Shown: one piece after another, positions 47,330-56,685 of the stretch
Numbering within the stretch: the stretch's first letter is position 1
How the letters are laid out: every line of letters starts with the position of its first letter
Assembly: GCF_016102005.1 (NCBI RefSeq)
Contig: NZ_JACFPL010000001.1
Span: 682,001 to 746,000 of the forward strand
Length of the DNA stretch: 64,000 nt
Direction of reading: 5' to 3'
Source of the DNA: Bifidobacterium choladohabitans
Lineage (GTDB): Bacteria; Actinomycetota; Actinomycetes; Actinomycetales; Bifidobacteriaceae
Program-made: the position numbers and the translations under genes
The notes under the pieces: generated by a model
What the model saw: only the letters and a program-made list of their open reading frames with translations
Told to the model about the DNA's origin: nothing
Databases searched by the model: none

Positions 47330-47588
47330 AAAAATACTAGATCTTCATTAGAAAAGCTTTAATCAATTTGGGCTCATCTGGCATAAAAACCCTTATCTGC
47401 CCTGAGAATCCTATTTAAGACCCTCTTGTGATTATTCGACAGGCTCAGCTGGCGTTATCTGAGCAGTAAATAGTCTTATAGGCCAACCATGGTAGTTCTT
47501 GCCAGCCGTCTGCCCTAACGATCCTTTCAGTGGAGACACCATTGGAAATAGCACTAAACACGAGAAAGAGAGGAGAGAGACGGACAAA

Positions 47589-47708
47589 ATGCACAACATT
47601 ATCGATCTGCAGAATAGTAATATCGCCATGAATGATGAAGCCGCTCATCATAGCGGCGTCAGCATATTTGCATGCCACGGCGGTGGGCATGATAATATCT
47701 GGAGTTGA
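47589..47708 (+). CDS. Candidate class III lanthipeptide precursor
   Basis: A 39-codon ORF. The N-terminal leader begins MHNIIDLQNS; the IIDLQ at residues 4-8 matches the LFDLQ/ILELQ helix motif of class III leaders (RamS, LabA) that binds LanKC enzymes. The C-terminal core reads SGVSIFACHGGGHDNIWS, with Ser22-x2-Ser25-x3-Cys29, exactly the Ser-x2-Ser-x3-Cys pattern that becomes labionin or a dehydroalanine/lanthionine pair in SapB and labyrinthopeptins. A purine-rich GGAGAG lies 11 bases before the ATG. Transporters and a prolyl-oligopeptidase follow on the same strand. No LanKC is in the window, so modification in this strain is uncertain. Confidence 0.7.
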   Translation: MHNIIDLQNSNIAMNDEAAHHSGVSIFACHGGGHDNIWS

Positions 47709-47906
47709 TGGACCTGCAGCTAATCCACAAAAATATGCCACTGCGATGACGTATTCACCAAAATGGCATGGGCTGTCATTTTTGCCTTGATGATGGCAAG
47801 GACAACAGTCATGTAAGTCTATGGGTGCCATCCTTGTATGGCATCCATAGCATTATTCTGATGAAGATTTATAAGTCGCGAGAACGGCGATGATGGGAGA
47901 ACGGTG

Positions 47907-48608
47907 ATGAGTGGTGCTTCAGTGAGTTCAAATGGATTGACGATGACGGTGACTCCGAGGAAGGATGATTCGATCACCATCCTCGACCATGTCGACTTCC
48001 ATGCTGAGCCCGGAAGAATCACGGGGATTGTCGGCCCCTCAGGCAGCGGAAAGTCCACCTTGCTGTACTGCCTTTCGGGATTGGAACGTGCGACATCCGG
48101 AAGCATCTCCCTTCTAGGGCATGACATCACGCATATGCGAGCGTCCGCGCTCACTCGGTTTCGGCGTCGGCATCTGGGATTCGTGTTTCAGTCCTACAAC
48201 CTGATCACGAGCATGACGGTGGAGGAGAACCTCGCGCTGCCATTCACCCTGCGCGGCCGTCGACTCCCCAAGCAAAAAGCGGATGAGATGTTGCGGTACT
48301 TCGGATTGGCAAACGAGAAAAAAAGGAGCGTGACGATGCTCTCAGGCGGAGAGCAGCAACGTGTCGCGCTTGCACGAGTGCTACTCTCCGATGCAGATAT
48401 CATTTTCGCCGACGAGCCGACTGGAGCCTTGGATCAGGAATCTGGCGCCAAGGTCATGCAGGTGTTCAAAAGTCTGGCTATGGATGCGGGCAGGACCGTA
48501 GTAATAGTGACCCACAGTGGAGAGGTAGCCGGACAGTGCGACCAGATCGTTGAGGTCCGTGATGGCCACGTGCTGAACGCCGATGCGGAGAGCGGGGCCG
48601 GTATATGA
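47907..48608 (+). CDS. ABC transporter ATPase (MacB/BceA-type)
   Basis: A 233-residue ABC ATPase of the group that works with FtsX-type permeases. Walker A GPSGSGKSTLLYCLSGLE, Q-loop FVFQSYNLITSMTVEEN, signature LSGGEQQRVALARVLL, Walker B IIFADEPTGALD and H-loop VTHS are all intact. The ATG at 47907 follows GGGAGA; a GTG one codon earlier is the frame start. The stop overlaps the start of the permease gene as ATGA. It lies about 200 bases after the precursor peptide and may provide self-immunity against the mature peptide, as such pairs do in other lanthipeptide loci. Confidence 0.92.
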   Translation: MSGASVSSNGLTMTVTPRKDDSITILDHVDFHAEPGRITGIVGPSGSGKSTLLYCLSGLERATSGSISLLGHDITHMRASALTRFRRRHLGFVFQSYNLITSMTVEENLALPFTLRGRRLPKQKADEMLRYFGLANEKKRSVTMLSGGEQQRVALARVLLSDADIIFADEPTGALDQESGAKVMQVFKSLAMDAGRTVVIVTHSGEVAGQCDQIVEVRDGHVLNADAESGAGI

Positions 48609-50035
48609 GGGGCGCACTCTCTGATCTGAAAGCAGCCCCGGCCGTATGGGCAGGCGTATGGCTGTCACTAATCGTTTCCCAGACCGCTGTGTGCACTATT
48701 GTCGCCGCGCGCAGGGCTATTGATGCCGCTTACCACGGACCGGATGCCGGGCTAGGCGCCAACCTTTCCGGCCCAGCAATGCTGTTCAGCGTGGTCATAG
48801 CCGTGTTCGTAATGCTGTGGGTCGTGACCGCCGCTCTGAACCAGCGTCGGCACCAACTAGCATTGCTGGTCCTTCAAGGCGCCACGCCTTGGCAGCTGCT
48901 CTTCGGGAATCTGGCTATCATCATCGTCCTATTCATCTTGGCAGCAGTAGCGTCATCCCTCCTGACGCCGCTGGCAGCACCATATCTGTTCGACCTCCTG
49001 GCCAGAGCATTCGAGCTGAAACTGACGTATCAAGCAACCCAGCTGCTGGCATCCATCGGCACTGGGTTGGCCATTGCCGGAGTCGCCGTCCTTGCAGGCA
49101 CAGTGCTGACCGTGCGCACACTATCCAAGATCAGGCCGATAGAGGCGCTTCGGCAGTCACAAAACCCGCCGAGACAAGTGAACGCATTCCGTGTTCTGCT
49201 AGGCGCATCGTTGCTCGTGGGAGCGATATGCGCGCTCATCATCCCGGGGACAGCTACACGCAAGATAGACTCTGGCGAGCTCGCCACGCACATTTCCGGC
49301 AGGAATCCCATAGAGTCCAGAGTGACAGGATTCATTGGGTTCTCCATGGGAGGCATGTTCCTCCTGATCTTCGCATTGGCTGTTCTGGCTCCCTATGTCA
49401 TGCACTGGTTCACCAAAGGATGGACGCATCTTCTCCCCCTGCCGTTCAGCACCTGGAAACTCGCTAGGCAGCAGGCCGTTGGGAGGATCCAACGACAGAA
49501 CGCGACCATCATTCCCATGACGGCCGGCTTGTCGTTGCTCATGACTTTCTCTGGTGTGTTGCATACGCTGACCGACAGCCTCAAGAATTTCGCCAGTAAC
49601 GGCCATTCCATGAACGTGAACCCACACATGCTGACGAACCTGATGGCCATGCTCGGCCCTGCGCTCATCATCGCTTTGGTGGGCGCAATCTCCGGACTGA
49701 TGATCACCGCACGAGGGCGACGCCTGGATCTGGCGCTGACATACGTATCCGGTGCCAGTACCGGACAGTTGCGCATTTTGGGAGCCCTCGATGGTCTCAT
49801 TTCGATGGTCACCTCGGTGCTGCTCGCCTTCGTCATCACACTGCTCAGCACCTGCGGCACCGCCTTCATGCTGCAACGATATCTGGGAAGCGCAAAGATA
49901 AGCGTTCAATGGGGATATTGGGCGGTCATCGCACTCCTCGCTATTGTCGTAGGCGCCCTCGTCACAGGCGTGCAGGCGCTGTGCGCGCGTTCCGAGGATT
50001 CTGTGAGGGTCATATCACGTGCAGTCGGTGAGTAA
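48605..50035 (+). CDS. FtsX-type ABC permease, partner of the upstream ATPase
   Basis: A 476-residue membrane protein with about ten hydrophobic segments in two FtsX-like halves and no large extracytoplasmic domain. The loop RRHQLALLVLQGATPWQLLFGN after the second span and RGRRLDLALTYVSGASTGQLRILGALDG near the end are the paired cytoplasmic motifs of the family. It starts inside the stop codon of its ATPase gene (ATGA), so stoichiometric synthesis is likely. Export of hydrophobic peptides or protection from them is the usual role. It is complete, unlike the exporter downstream. Confidence 0.9.
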   Translation: MRGALSDLKAAPAVWAGVWLSLIVSQTAVCTIVAARRAIDAAYHGPDAGLGANLSGPAMLFSVVIAVFVMLWVVTAALNQRRHQLALLVLQGATPWQLLFGNLAIIIVLFILAAVASSLLTPLAAPYLFDLLARAFELKLTYQATQLLASIGTGLAIAGVAVLAGTVLTVRTLSKIRPIEALRQSQNPPRQVNAFRVLLGASLLVGAICALIIPGTATRKIDSGELATHISGRNPIESRVTGFIGFSMGGMFLLIFALAVLAPYVMHWFTKGWTHLLPLPFSTWKLARQQAVGRIQRQNATIIPMTAGLSLLMTFSGVLHTLTDSLKNFASNGHSMNVNPHMLTNLMAMLGPALIIALVGAISGLMITARGRRLDLALTYVSGASTGQLRILGALDGLISMVTSVLLAFVITLLSTCGTAFMLQRYLGSAKISVQWGYWAVIALLAIVVGALVTGVQALCARSEDSVRVISRAVGE

Positions 50036-50057
50036 CCACCCCCAACAAAGGACGAAA

Positions 50058-50265
50058 ATGTCGCCACACAAGCGGAATAGTAATGAGAAAACCGCATCTT
50101 TGATAGACGTGCCCCGCCTTTTGAAATCCATAAGGGTGTTTTATTCACGGTTAGTCTGCTAAGTATAGCGAGCGCCCTCTTAAATCTGGCTCAGCCACAG
50201 CTTGTCAATGTCATTCTTGGACGCGTGCAGCATAACATGCGATCCGCAGTGCCCCTCTAATAGCG
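50058..50265 (+). pseudogene. Out-of-frame N-terminal piece of the ABC exporter
   Basis: An ATG at 50058 with AAAGGA upstream opens a frame MSPHKRNSNEKT, then ASLIDVPRLLKSIRVFYSRLVC, stopped by TAA at 50160. The exporter sequence continues in the +2 frame as SIASALLNLAQPQLVNVILG, then RVQHNMRSAVPL, stopped at 50258. It then passes to the frame of the long ORF (IALAGVFLSG). These pieces together form the usual first membrane segments of an ABC exporter, so two single-base-type frameshifts separate the true start from the rest. The second lies at a CCCC run (50252-50255). Confidence 0.7.
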
Positions 50266-51864
50266 TTGGCAGGAGTGTTTCTGTCCGGCGCAGCAATCAC
50301 TTCTTTTGACGCTTACCTGCTGTTGAACGATATGAGACGGTCTCTAGTAATGCATATTCTGCATTTGCCGTTCAAAGATCTGGACCAGTCGCATACAGGC
50401 AACGTAATTTCTATTATTTCATCTGATACAAATGAGCTGAAGCGCTTGCTGACCGATGGATTACCAGAAGTGTTTGGCACTTTACTGGTGTTCATAGGCG
50501 CGTGTGTGGGAATGGTCATAATCAGTCCCGTCATGTTCGTTATCTCTCTTTCGACCTGTCTTGTTACCGTCGGTTTACTGGTAGTCTTATCCGGAAAATT
50601 ACAAGACTTCTCCAGAGGGGCTCAAACGGCCATAGGAGATATGACGTCTGCAGCCACTGATGCTTTGATGGGTTTAAAAACGATCAGGGCCTTCAACGCT
50701 ACAGAGCAGGAGACCGACATAATCAGCGAAAAGGCCAAACAAGCGTACACATTTGGTCGTCTAATTTCCAAGAAGCAATCACTAATACAGCCATCAGGAA
50801 TGGCCTTAATGCAGTTGTGCCTAATGATTGTATTGGGGATCGGCGCTTTCCAAGTGGTCAAAGGGGTGATGACTGTTCAGCAACTGGTAACTTTCTCTAT
50901 GTACTTAGAAATGATGTTTACACCTATGGCGACACTTTCGTCGGCATTTAGCAGCCTGTTCAGAGCGTTGGGCGCATACTCCAGAATTCAAGCAATAATG
51001 GGAATGTCGACCGAAGATGCAACGTCAGCAGGAGCAGTGTCCTGTAAGCTCCAAAGGAAGATCCCCAACCCCGATCGGATTGACATCGATTTTGACCATG
51101 TTGATTTTTCTTATGATGACACACAAGAAAATCGTGGCAAGCTCCAATTGAATGATGTAAGTGTACATATGAAAGGCGGTGACGTCTACGCGATAGTCGG
51201 ACCATCCGGAGCAGGGAAATCAACCATGCTGGCCCTCATAGAGGCATTCTATAAGCCGAATCATGGCCACATTCTCTTTAATGGTGTTGACATTTCAACG
51301 CTTAGCTCCTCTTATGTACATTCTCTGATCGGCTATGTTGAACAAGATGCCCCTATCTATTCTGGTTCTTTCAGAACGAATTTGGCGATGAACAAGAACG
51401 ACGTATCTGATGAAGACTGCTGGGATGCCTTGAATAAGGTGAACCTCGCGCAAAAAGTGAGAGGCACCTCCGATGGATTGGATACCTTGGTAGGCGAACG
51501 CGGTGTGTTGCTGAGTGGTGGTGAACGTCAACGCTTGGCCCTGGCAAGGTTGTTGCTCATAAAGCGGCCAATTATCTTGCTTGACGAAACAACCTCTAAT
51601 TTAGACGCTAAAAACGAGGAGTTGGTCACACAAGTTATTCATGCCAATTTTCCCGAGCAGACAATTGTTATGGTAGCTCATAGATTAGAATCGATCGCTT
51701 CGTCAGATAGAATCATAGTTTTGGCCAGTGGAACCATCAACGGAGTTGGGACACATGCTGATCTGAGCATGAACAATCCTTTGTACCAACAATTGTGTAG
51801 GAATACAGGGATGGATGACATTGATTTAAGTCACATGCAGGAAAGATGCATCAATGGACAATAG
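50266..51864 (+). CDS. ABC exporter (MdlB/LanT-like, no peptidase domain), N-terminally frameshifted
   Basis: A 532-residue ABC half-transporter. The membrane domain lacks its first segment because the gene is split over frames upstream. Remaining segments include VFGTLLVFIGACVGMVIISPVMFVISLSTCLVTVGLLVV and MALMQLCLMIVLGIGAFQVV. The nucleotide-binding domain has Walker A GPSGAGKSTMLALIEAFY, signature LSGGERQRLALARLLL, Walker B IILLDETTSNLD and the switch His in VAHRLES. There is no N-terminal C39 peptidase, so leader removal must be done by another enzyme, probably the peptidase gene that overlaps its 3' end by 11 bases. The TTG start given is only the open-frame start. Confidence 0.8.
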   Translation: MAGVFLSGAAITSFDAYLLLNDMRRSLVMHILHLPFKDLDQSHTGNVISIISSDTNELKRLLTDGLPEVFGTLLVFIGACVGMVIISPVMFVISLSTCLVTVGLLVVLSGKLQDFSRGAQTAIGDMTSAATDALMGLKTIRAFNATEQETDIISEKAKQAYTFGRLISKKQSLIQPSGMALMQLCLMIVLGIGAFQVVKGVMTVQQLVTFSMYLEMMFTPMATLSSAFSSLFRALGAYSRIQAIMGMSTEDATSAGAVSCKLQRKIPNPDRIDIDFDHVDFSYDDTQENRGKLQLNDVSVHMKGGDVYAIVGPSGAGKSTMLALIEAFYKPNHGHILFNGVDISTLSSSYVHSLIGYVEQDAPIYSGSFRTNLAMNKNDVSDEDCWDALNKVNLAQKVRGTSDGLDTLVGERGVLLSGGERQRLALARLLLIKRPIILLDETTSNLDAKNEELVTQVIHANFPEQTIVMVAHRLESIASSDRIIVLASGTINGVGTHADLSMNNPLYQQLCRNTGMDDIDLSHMQERCINGQ

Positions 51865-53677
51865 CAAGCCGTTTCGCATTGGCGATTGGTGGTATTCAGA
51901 AACAAGCAATTCCAATAACGATTTCATTCTTGAAAGGCTTTCATGCGGGGACAAGTCAAAGGAACGCCACCCAAAAATCGCCTGCAAATTAAGCGCTTCC
52001 GTCATTAACCGATTTTATGGATTGCAAATCGGCTTCAACGGGAAGATCGCCGTCTCCATCCTCCACTCTGAATTGGATTCGTCGTACGAGTTGAATCTAA
52101 TAGCACTAGAAACAGCCACTTTACTGACGACTGTCAATACCGCAGGTAGTGATGTCTGCTTATCGCCTGATGATTCGTGGTTGTACTATCTATCGCTCGA
52201 TAGAGATGGAAGTCCCAAAGAACTCAGGAAGAGACGTACAGCATTCCCATTTCTAGATGTTAACCTTAAGACTTTGTCAGTAGGGAAATGGGCCACGATA
52301 GATGTGTTACCTTCGCGCAGATTTCTTTTTCTGCATGAGGGAGACAGCACCTTCCTTATACACACTGATGGTCATCTCGCTGATTCCCCTCAATTATGCT
52401 CGCGAAACGTCAATGGCCTGAGAAAAGTTCAAGATGTAAGTGCTAAAGGGAACACGTACTTCATTGGGTACGGAAATGATGGAGAAGACCAGCAATACAT
52501 CATCGTTGTTAACGGAGAAAAGAGCTTATTGAGACCACAAGCTTGGAAATATGTCCATGTAAGCGTCAAGGGCATCATCACTGACTATGCGATTTTCAAC
52601 GACGAGATTCTTCTGGTTATCCGCACAGGCGGTGATGAAAATATCATATGGACAACCTGGATGAGCGTCATCAATGAACCAGGCGAAGTGAAATGGAAGA
52701 TGGTAGCAACGGAACCAAGCGTGCATCATACTTCGCTTTTTCTGGTACAGGCGTTTAGTCCTCAGCATTGCCAAATGATGGTGGATGTTTGTTGTCCGGC
52801 TTGCAAAGTCTCTTCATATGCCTATATAGGAAAGGGCATTGTTGATTGGCACAAGGGGCTAGACCGTCATCACCAAATGATTGAACCAAATCATTATATT
52901 AGATTTCTTACTCCCCTATCATACGATAACGCAAAAATCCCTGTTACATTGATTTGTCCTAAAAACACGAGAGAAACTCCGCTTAATAACACAGTAGTGG
53001 TTCTTTTGGTATATGGCGCTTACGGGAAAAATCTTGATCCTACATACGATTCATCCATCCAATATCTGGTGAGCAGAGGCATGCATATAGCCTATGCGCA
53101 TGTCAGGGGAGGAGGCGAGCTTGGGACTGAATGGCATCACGCCGGCCAGAGGGGTAACAAACAAAACGCCATAAATGATTATATATCGGTGTCTATATCC
53201 ATAAAACATGAATGTGCTGGGGATGATGTGCACATCATTGCTGCGGGAGCAAGTGCGGGAGGAGCGATAGCGGCTGCAGCATTAAACCAACGCCCTGATC
53301 TATATGATGCCGCATACTTAGTGGCACCATTTATTTCGCCGCTAAAAGCAGTTCTTAATGACAGAAACCCTAGGCTTGCTATAGACCAAGAGGAATTTGG
53401 AAGAACCCAATATCCTCGAGAAATTGAATATCTTAGATCTTGGTCTCCTCTGGAAAATGTTGCCCACCAATCTTATCCTCCCATATGCATTGCTGTTAAT
53501 AAACTTGATACTAATGTGAATAATTCGGATATATATCTATATGCGAGGAAAATACGAGCCGCTGGCGGCAGGATTTTCATTTCAACTAGAGAACAGGCGA
53601 CTCACACTTTCGTCTTGCCTTCTAAAGATATCTTTGATGAAATTAATTGGTTGCTTAATTTTCAGCATGATACGTAG
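51854..53677 (+). CDS. Prolyl oligopeptidase-family serine peptidase, candidate leader protease
   Basis: A 607-residue S9-family (prolyl oligopeptidase/oligopeptidase B-like) enzyme without a signal peptide. The N-terminal part forms a divergent beta-propeller. The C-terminal alpha/beta-hydrolase has VRGGGELGTEW (417-427), the nucleophile elbow GASAGG with Ser467, Asp552 in NKLDTNV and His584 in EQATHTF, a complete triad. Class III lanthipeptide loci often use such peptidases (FlaP type) to trim modified precursors. The gene starts within the end of the exporter gene, so coupling is strong. Low GC and odd codon use mark it as acquired DNA. Confidence 0.88.
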   Translation: MDNSKPFRIGDWWYSETSNSNNDFILERLSCGDKSKERHPKIACKLSASVINRFYGLQIGFNGKIAVSILHSELDSSYELNLIALETATLLTTVNTAGSDVCLSPDDSWLYYLSLDRDGSPKELRKRRTAFPFLDVNLKTLSVGKWATIDVLPSRRFLFLHEGDSTFLIHTDGHLADSPQLCSRNVNGLRKVQDVSAKGNTYFIGYGNDGEDQQYIIVVNGEKSLLRPQAWKYVHVSVKGIITDYAIFNDEILLVIRTGGDENIIWTTWMSVINEPGEVKWKMVATEPSVHHTSLFLVQAFSPQHCQMMVDVCCPACKVSSYAYIGKGIVDWHKGLDRHHQMIEPNHYIRFLTPLSYDNAKIPVTLICPKNTRETPLNNTVVVLLVYGAYGKNLDPTYDSSIQYLVSRGMHIAYAHVRGGGELGTEWHHAGQRGNKQNAINDYISVSISIKHECAGDDVHIIAAGASAGGAIAAAALNQRPDLYDAAYLVAPFISPLKAVLNDRNPRLAIDQEEFGRTQYPREIEYLRSWSPLENVAHQSYPPICIAVNKLDTNVNNSDIYLYARKIRAAGGRIFISTREQATHTFVLPSKDIFDEINWLLNFQHDT

Positions 53678-55176
53678 TCACTGCTGAACTGATCGTTGAG
53701 TATCTAACGGCAAGGTTTAGCTGAAGAAGTTGCACGCGAATTTCCATAGGTCGTACAGGAACAAATCTCGGAATTGCTCATTCTCAAAACATAACCCATG
53801 CTGTTCCGAACAACCAATCAGCTATCTTTTTTATGATTATCTGATCTCAATGATGATGATTTCCTATAGACCTAAGAGACTGAACCTGACTTCAGCCACT
53901 CAATAATAATCTAAACGGGTATGCGTAAGTTAATAGATGCCGTGCGCTCCGGTCTTCCCTAAGCCATGATGGGATGATACGAAAGCGCTTGGAAGGAGGA
54001 AAAAGAGGGTACAGCCAGTGCATTATGTCGGTCGTGTCCTTTCGGCATTTTTGCATCTCGGGCCATGGCGACGGTCTTAGAGCTCCTCCGGTCGTCCTCT
54101 TCCCACTTCTCGTTCCTGATCTGCGCATAATTCTGTCCCTTTTTCTTTATTAGTGCATTGTGCTAGGAGGAAGGAAGTAGATGTAGGCGGTCACGTAGAC
54201 TCAATAAACAATGGCAGTTTCAAAACCAGCAGTTCACACTATTAACGGTCGCGCAGACTGCAACACGATCACATCCCCGTTGTTTTTGCAGGCCCTGCCC
54301 TTGACTATGCCGCCTGATCATGCATTATGTCCATCTATTGAATTTGATCTGATTGCGTGTTCTTTGGATATGATTGCCTCTGCACTAGATGGTGCACTCC
54401 GTTGAGCGCGGCTTATGAAAATACGGCGTCTTTCAGGGCTCAACATATTGGCATCGGTCTGAGGATCTACCGAAACATTATCGCATCGGAAGTCCCGAAA
54501 ACCTCAGTTTCTTTTAGCTGTGTAGGCTTCATGCGGCATCGGCATCCTGGATCCGGGCATGACCGCCTGTGCTGGTGCTTGTTGTTTTGTGGTAGATTAG
54601 TCTTTCATCCATGCATCTGCCGCTAACAGAAACCAAAATCACCGTTTTGCCGTCAATCAGGCCTTCGCTATAATCGGCTTGACCTTGTGGGACTCATCTC
54701 TTCCCCCTGTACCATTATTGCCTTCTCCAGCTCCTGTACGTCACGGACACCGACAACCTAGACTAAGATTCTCGTCAAGCCCACACACAGCGATGCCGCC
54801 CTCATCCTGGCCGAACAGCGACGACAACCAGTCATACACCGTCGGAGGCCCTTGGCTGGCGGCTTTGGCTTCTATCGATTGGCTTTCACAACCCTTGTGC
54901 TGAATCGAACGCACAACCTCCTCCAGCGACCGATCGCTCTGTTCAGCGTCATCTGATTTTTACATGCAGGTCCCTACAGTCCCTACAAATTTATAATTCC
55001 TGTTATCTGTAACATACAGATCTACTAAAGAATGGCAAACCTCTGTAATCAATTACTAAATAATTGATGTTTTTATAATTAATAGCCCACGACTAACACT
55101 ATTTCCTAATCTTTACCACTGCGCAATTCTTAACTGGACACCGAGTTTGCTGTGACCGGTATCAGCTCCGCTGAAT
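53678..55176. other. Gene-free stretch with decayed coding remnants
   Basis: About 1.5 kb between the peptidase and the sensor kinase, AT-rich at its right end (55000-55130). A minus-strand stretch at about 54960-54760 reads as protein-like sequence (EQSDRSLEEVVRSIQHKG, then PPTVYDWLSSLFGQDEGG) without a start and is probably a gene relic of unknown family. A LanKC gene could once have stood here, but I see no kinase or cyclase motif. Confidence 0.45.
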
Positions 55177-56685
55177 TCACTGCACTGGCAAAGATACAGT
55201 GACTGCTGCGCCATCGCCACTGGCTGCATTGGCCAGGATTAGGCGGCCTCCTGCACTTTCCACAGTCGACCGCGCTGCAGCCAGGCCGATGCCATGGTGA
55301 CCGCTGGAGCCGTGCCGACTGCTGTCAGCCTGATAGAGCCATTCCGTGGCATGGGCCAGAGCCCGGCTGCTGAAACCTGGACCCCGGTCACGCACGGTCA
55401 CCACTAAGGCTCGCCCGCCCTCCTGACCACCCTCCAGCCTCCAGGTCAACGTCACTAGGCCATGGTCCGGCGAGTAGTCAGCCGCGTTCGCAACGATGTT
55501 CATGATCGCTCGGACAAGGTCAGCGGCATCACCGGAAATGTGACCAGCGGCGGAATCCAGACGGCCATCGCTCTCAAGCCGCAGCCCCCGGGCTTTCGCA
55601 TAGCCTTGGGCTTGATTGTCGACCATATCCCTCAGGACAGCTGTGGCGACCCCAGATCGTCCGGAGGCCGCACCCATGGAGCCCTGGCTGATGGCCTGGG
55701 CATAGTCAGCCATTTCACGGATGGCACCCTCGATATAACCCAGGTAGGTCTGCTGCTCCTGGCTGAGCTCGGTCTCGCTTAACAGTTCTGCATTGCCTCG
55801 CATGACGGTCAAAGGCGTTTTCAAATCGTGAGCCAGGGCTGCCACCTGCCGCCGCTGGGCCTCCTGTGCCGTCCAGGTCGCCTCCAGGGACTTCCTGAGC
55901 GTGACGCGCATCCGGTCGAAGGAGTCCAGCACCCGGTTGATCTCCAGGATGTTGGTGCGGGGCAGCCCGACCTCCAGATCCTGGCGCCCTATATCGGCAG
56001 CCACCTGGTTGAAAACCTTGAGCTTGGAAGATATGACATGAGCTGCCCTCAGCCCGACCGCCAGCAGAGTAATCGGCAGGGCCGCCGCAAATGCCGCCAG
56101 CAGGAAGTCCTGAGGGTTGGGGTACCGGTCACGGGCCTGCTTCGAAACCCACTGCGGCATGATCTGATAAGCCAGAACGCACCGGCTTCCATCAGCCGTG
56201 GCATAGATGGCATACGTCGCTTCCTTGCCCACGCGGGTGCCCAGCGGCTGGCCGGTCTTCCTTCCCTGCTCCTCCACCAGCGTGGATGCCCCGCGCTCAG
56301 GATGATCGGCCGCCAACAGGTCCGCATCAGCCGCCATGCCAGGGCCCATGTCGCCCTCCAAGGGACGTCCTCGATGGTCATAGGTCCGGTACCAGTAGGC
56401 TGCGGGAATCATGGCGTCGTCCACAGTGGCCGAACTGCTGATGGTGCGCCCCACCTCCTCCAGGTGCCGTTCGCCGTAGTTGGCCCAAAGGAAGTCGCCC
56501 CTGGCGCCCAGACCCGTCCAGACCGCGTCGATGCCGGCGAAGAGCAGGACCAGTGCTAGGAGCACATAAAGAAAGTATCTGATAATCAGCAGAACAATGG
56601 GGATCCCTTTGCGGCCGGACGCACCCTTCCCCTCGCTGCTCCGCCTCTGTGGCGATCCGGGCCCGCCGCCGGTCAGGCCGCCCAC
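55177..56685 (-). CDS. Sensor histidine kinase of the immunity operon
   Basis: A 502-residue two-span sensor kinase. Membrane segments flank an extracytoplasmic domain (spans at about 28-50 and 193-212). A HAMP-like linker is followed by the phospho-acceptor His286 in AALAHDLKTPL, the N-box IMNIVANAADYSPD, G1 VTVRDRGPGF and GIGLAAARSTVESAGG. The GTG at 56685 overlaps the end of the regulator gene. It pairs with the response regulator upstream and the three-gene ABC transporter, the arrangement of lantibiotic immunity systems (LanK with LanFEG). The trigger is probably an extracellular peptide. Confidence 0.92.
   Translation of the reverse strand: MGGLTGGGPGSPQRRSSEGKGASGRKGIPIVLLIIRYFLYVLLALVLLFAGIDAVWTGLGARGDFLWANYGERHLEEVGRTISSSATVDDAMIPAAYWYRTYDHRGRPLEGDMGPGMAADADLLAADHPERGASTLVEEQGRKTGQPLGTRVGKEATYAIYATADGSRCVLAYQIMPQWVSKQARDRYPNPQDFLLAAFAAALPITLLAVGLRAAHVISSKLKVFNQVAADIGRQDLEVGLPRTNILEINRVLDSFDRMRVTLRKSLEATWTAQEAQRRQVAALAHDLKTPLTVMRGNAELLSETELSQEQQTYLGYIEGAIREMADYAQAISQGSMGAASGRSGVATAVLRDMVDNQAQGYAKARGLRLESDGRLDSAAGHISGDAADLVRAIMNIVANAADYSPDHGLVTLTWRLEGGQEGGRALVVTVRDRGPGFSSRALAHATEWLYQADSSRHGSSGHHGIGLAAARSTVESAGGRLILANAASGDGAAVTVSLPVQ

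Larger units (their letters stand above)
47083..47588. other. Intergenic region with P-type ATPase promoter and poly-C tract
   Basis: About 500 bases between the divergent P-type ATPase and the lanthipeptide-like precursor. It holds the ATPase promoter, a C14 homopolymer, the 9-bp inverted pair TGCCAAGTT (47177-47185) / AACTTGGCA (47289-47297), and a hairpin GCTCAG/CTGAGC (47443-47464). No gene is supported. Confidence 0.5.

Noticed and set aside
47708-47749. A 13-codon ORF beginning MDLQ whose ATG overlaps the precursor stop
   Set aside because: The start resembles a class III leader, but there is no Ser/Cys core and no ribosome binding site of its own. Probably chance.
47445-47831. 128-codon minus-strand frame opposite the lanthipeptide-like precursor
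   Set aside because: Cys/His-rich, no ribosome binding site, and the plus-strand ORF at the same place has specific family motifs.
53892-54626. Possible small genes or LanKC remains in the gap after the peptidase
   Set aside because: No kinase, cyclase or other motif could be found in any frame.
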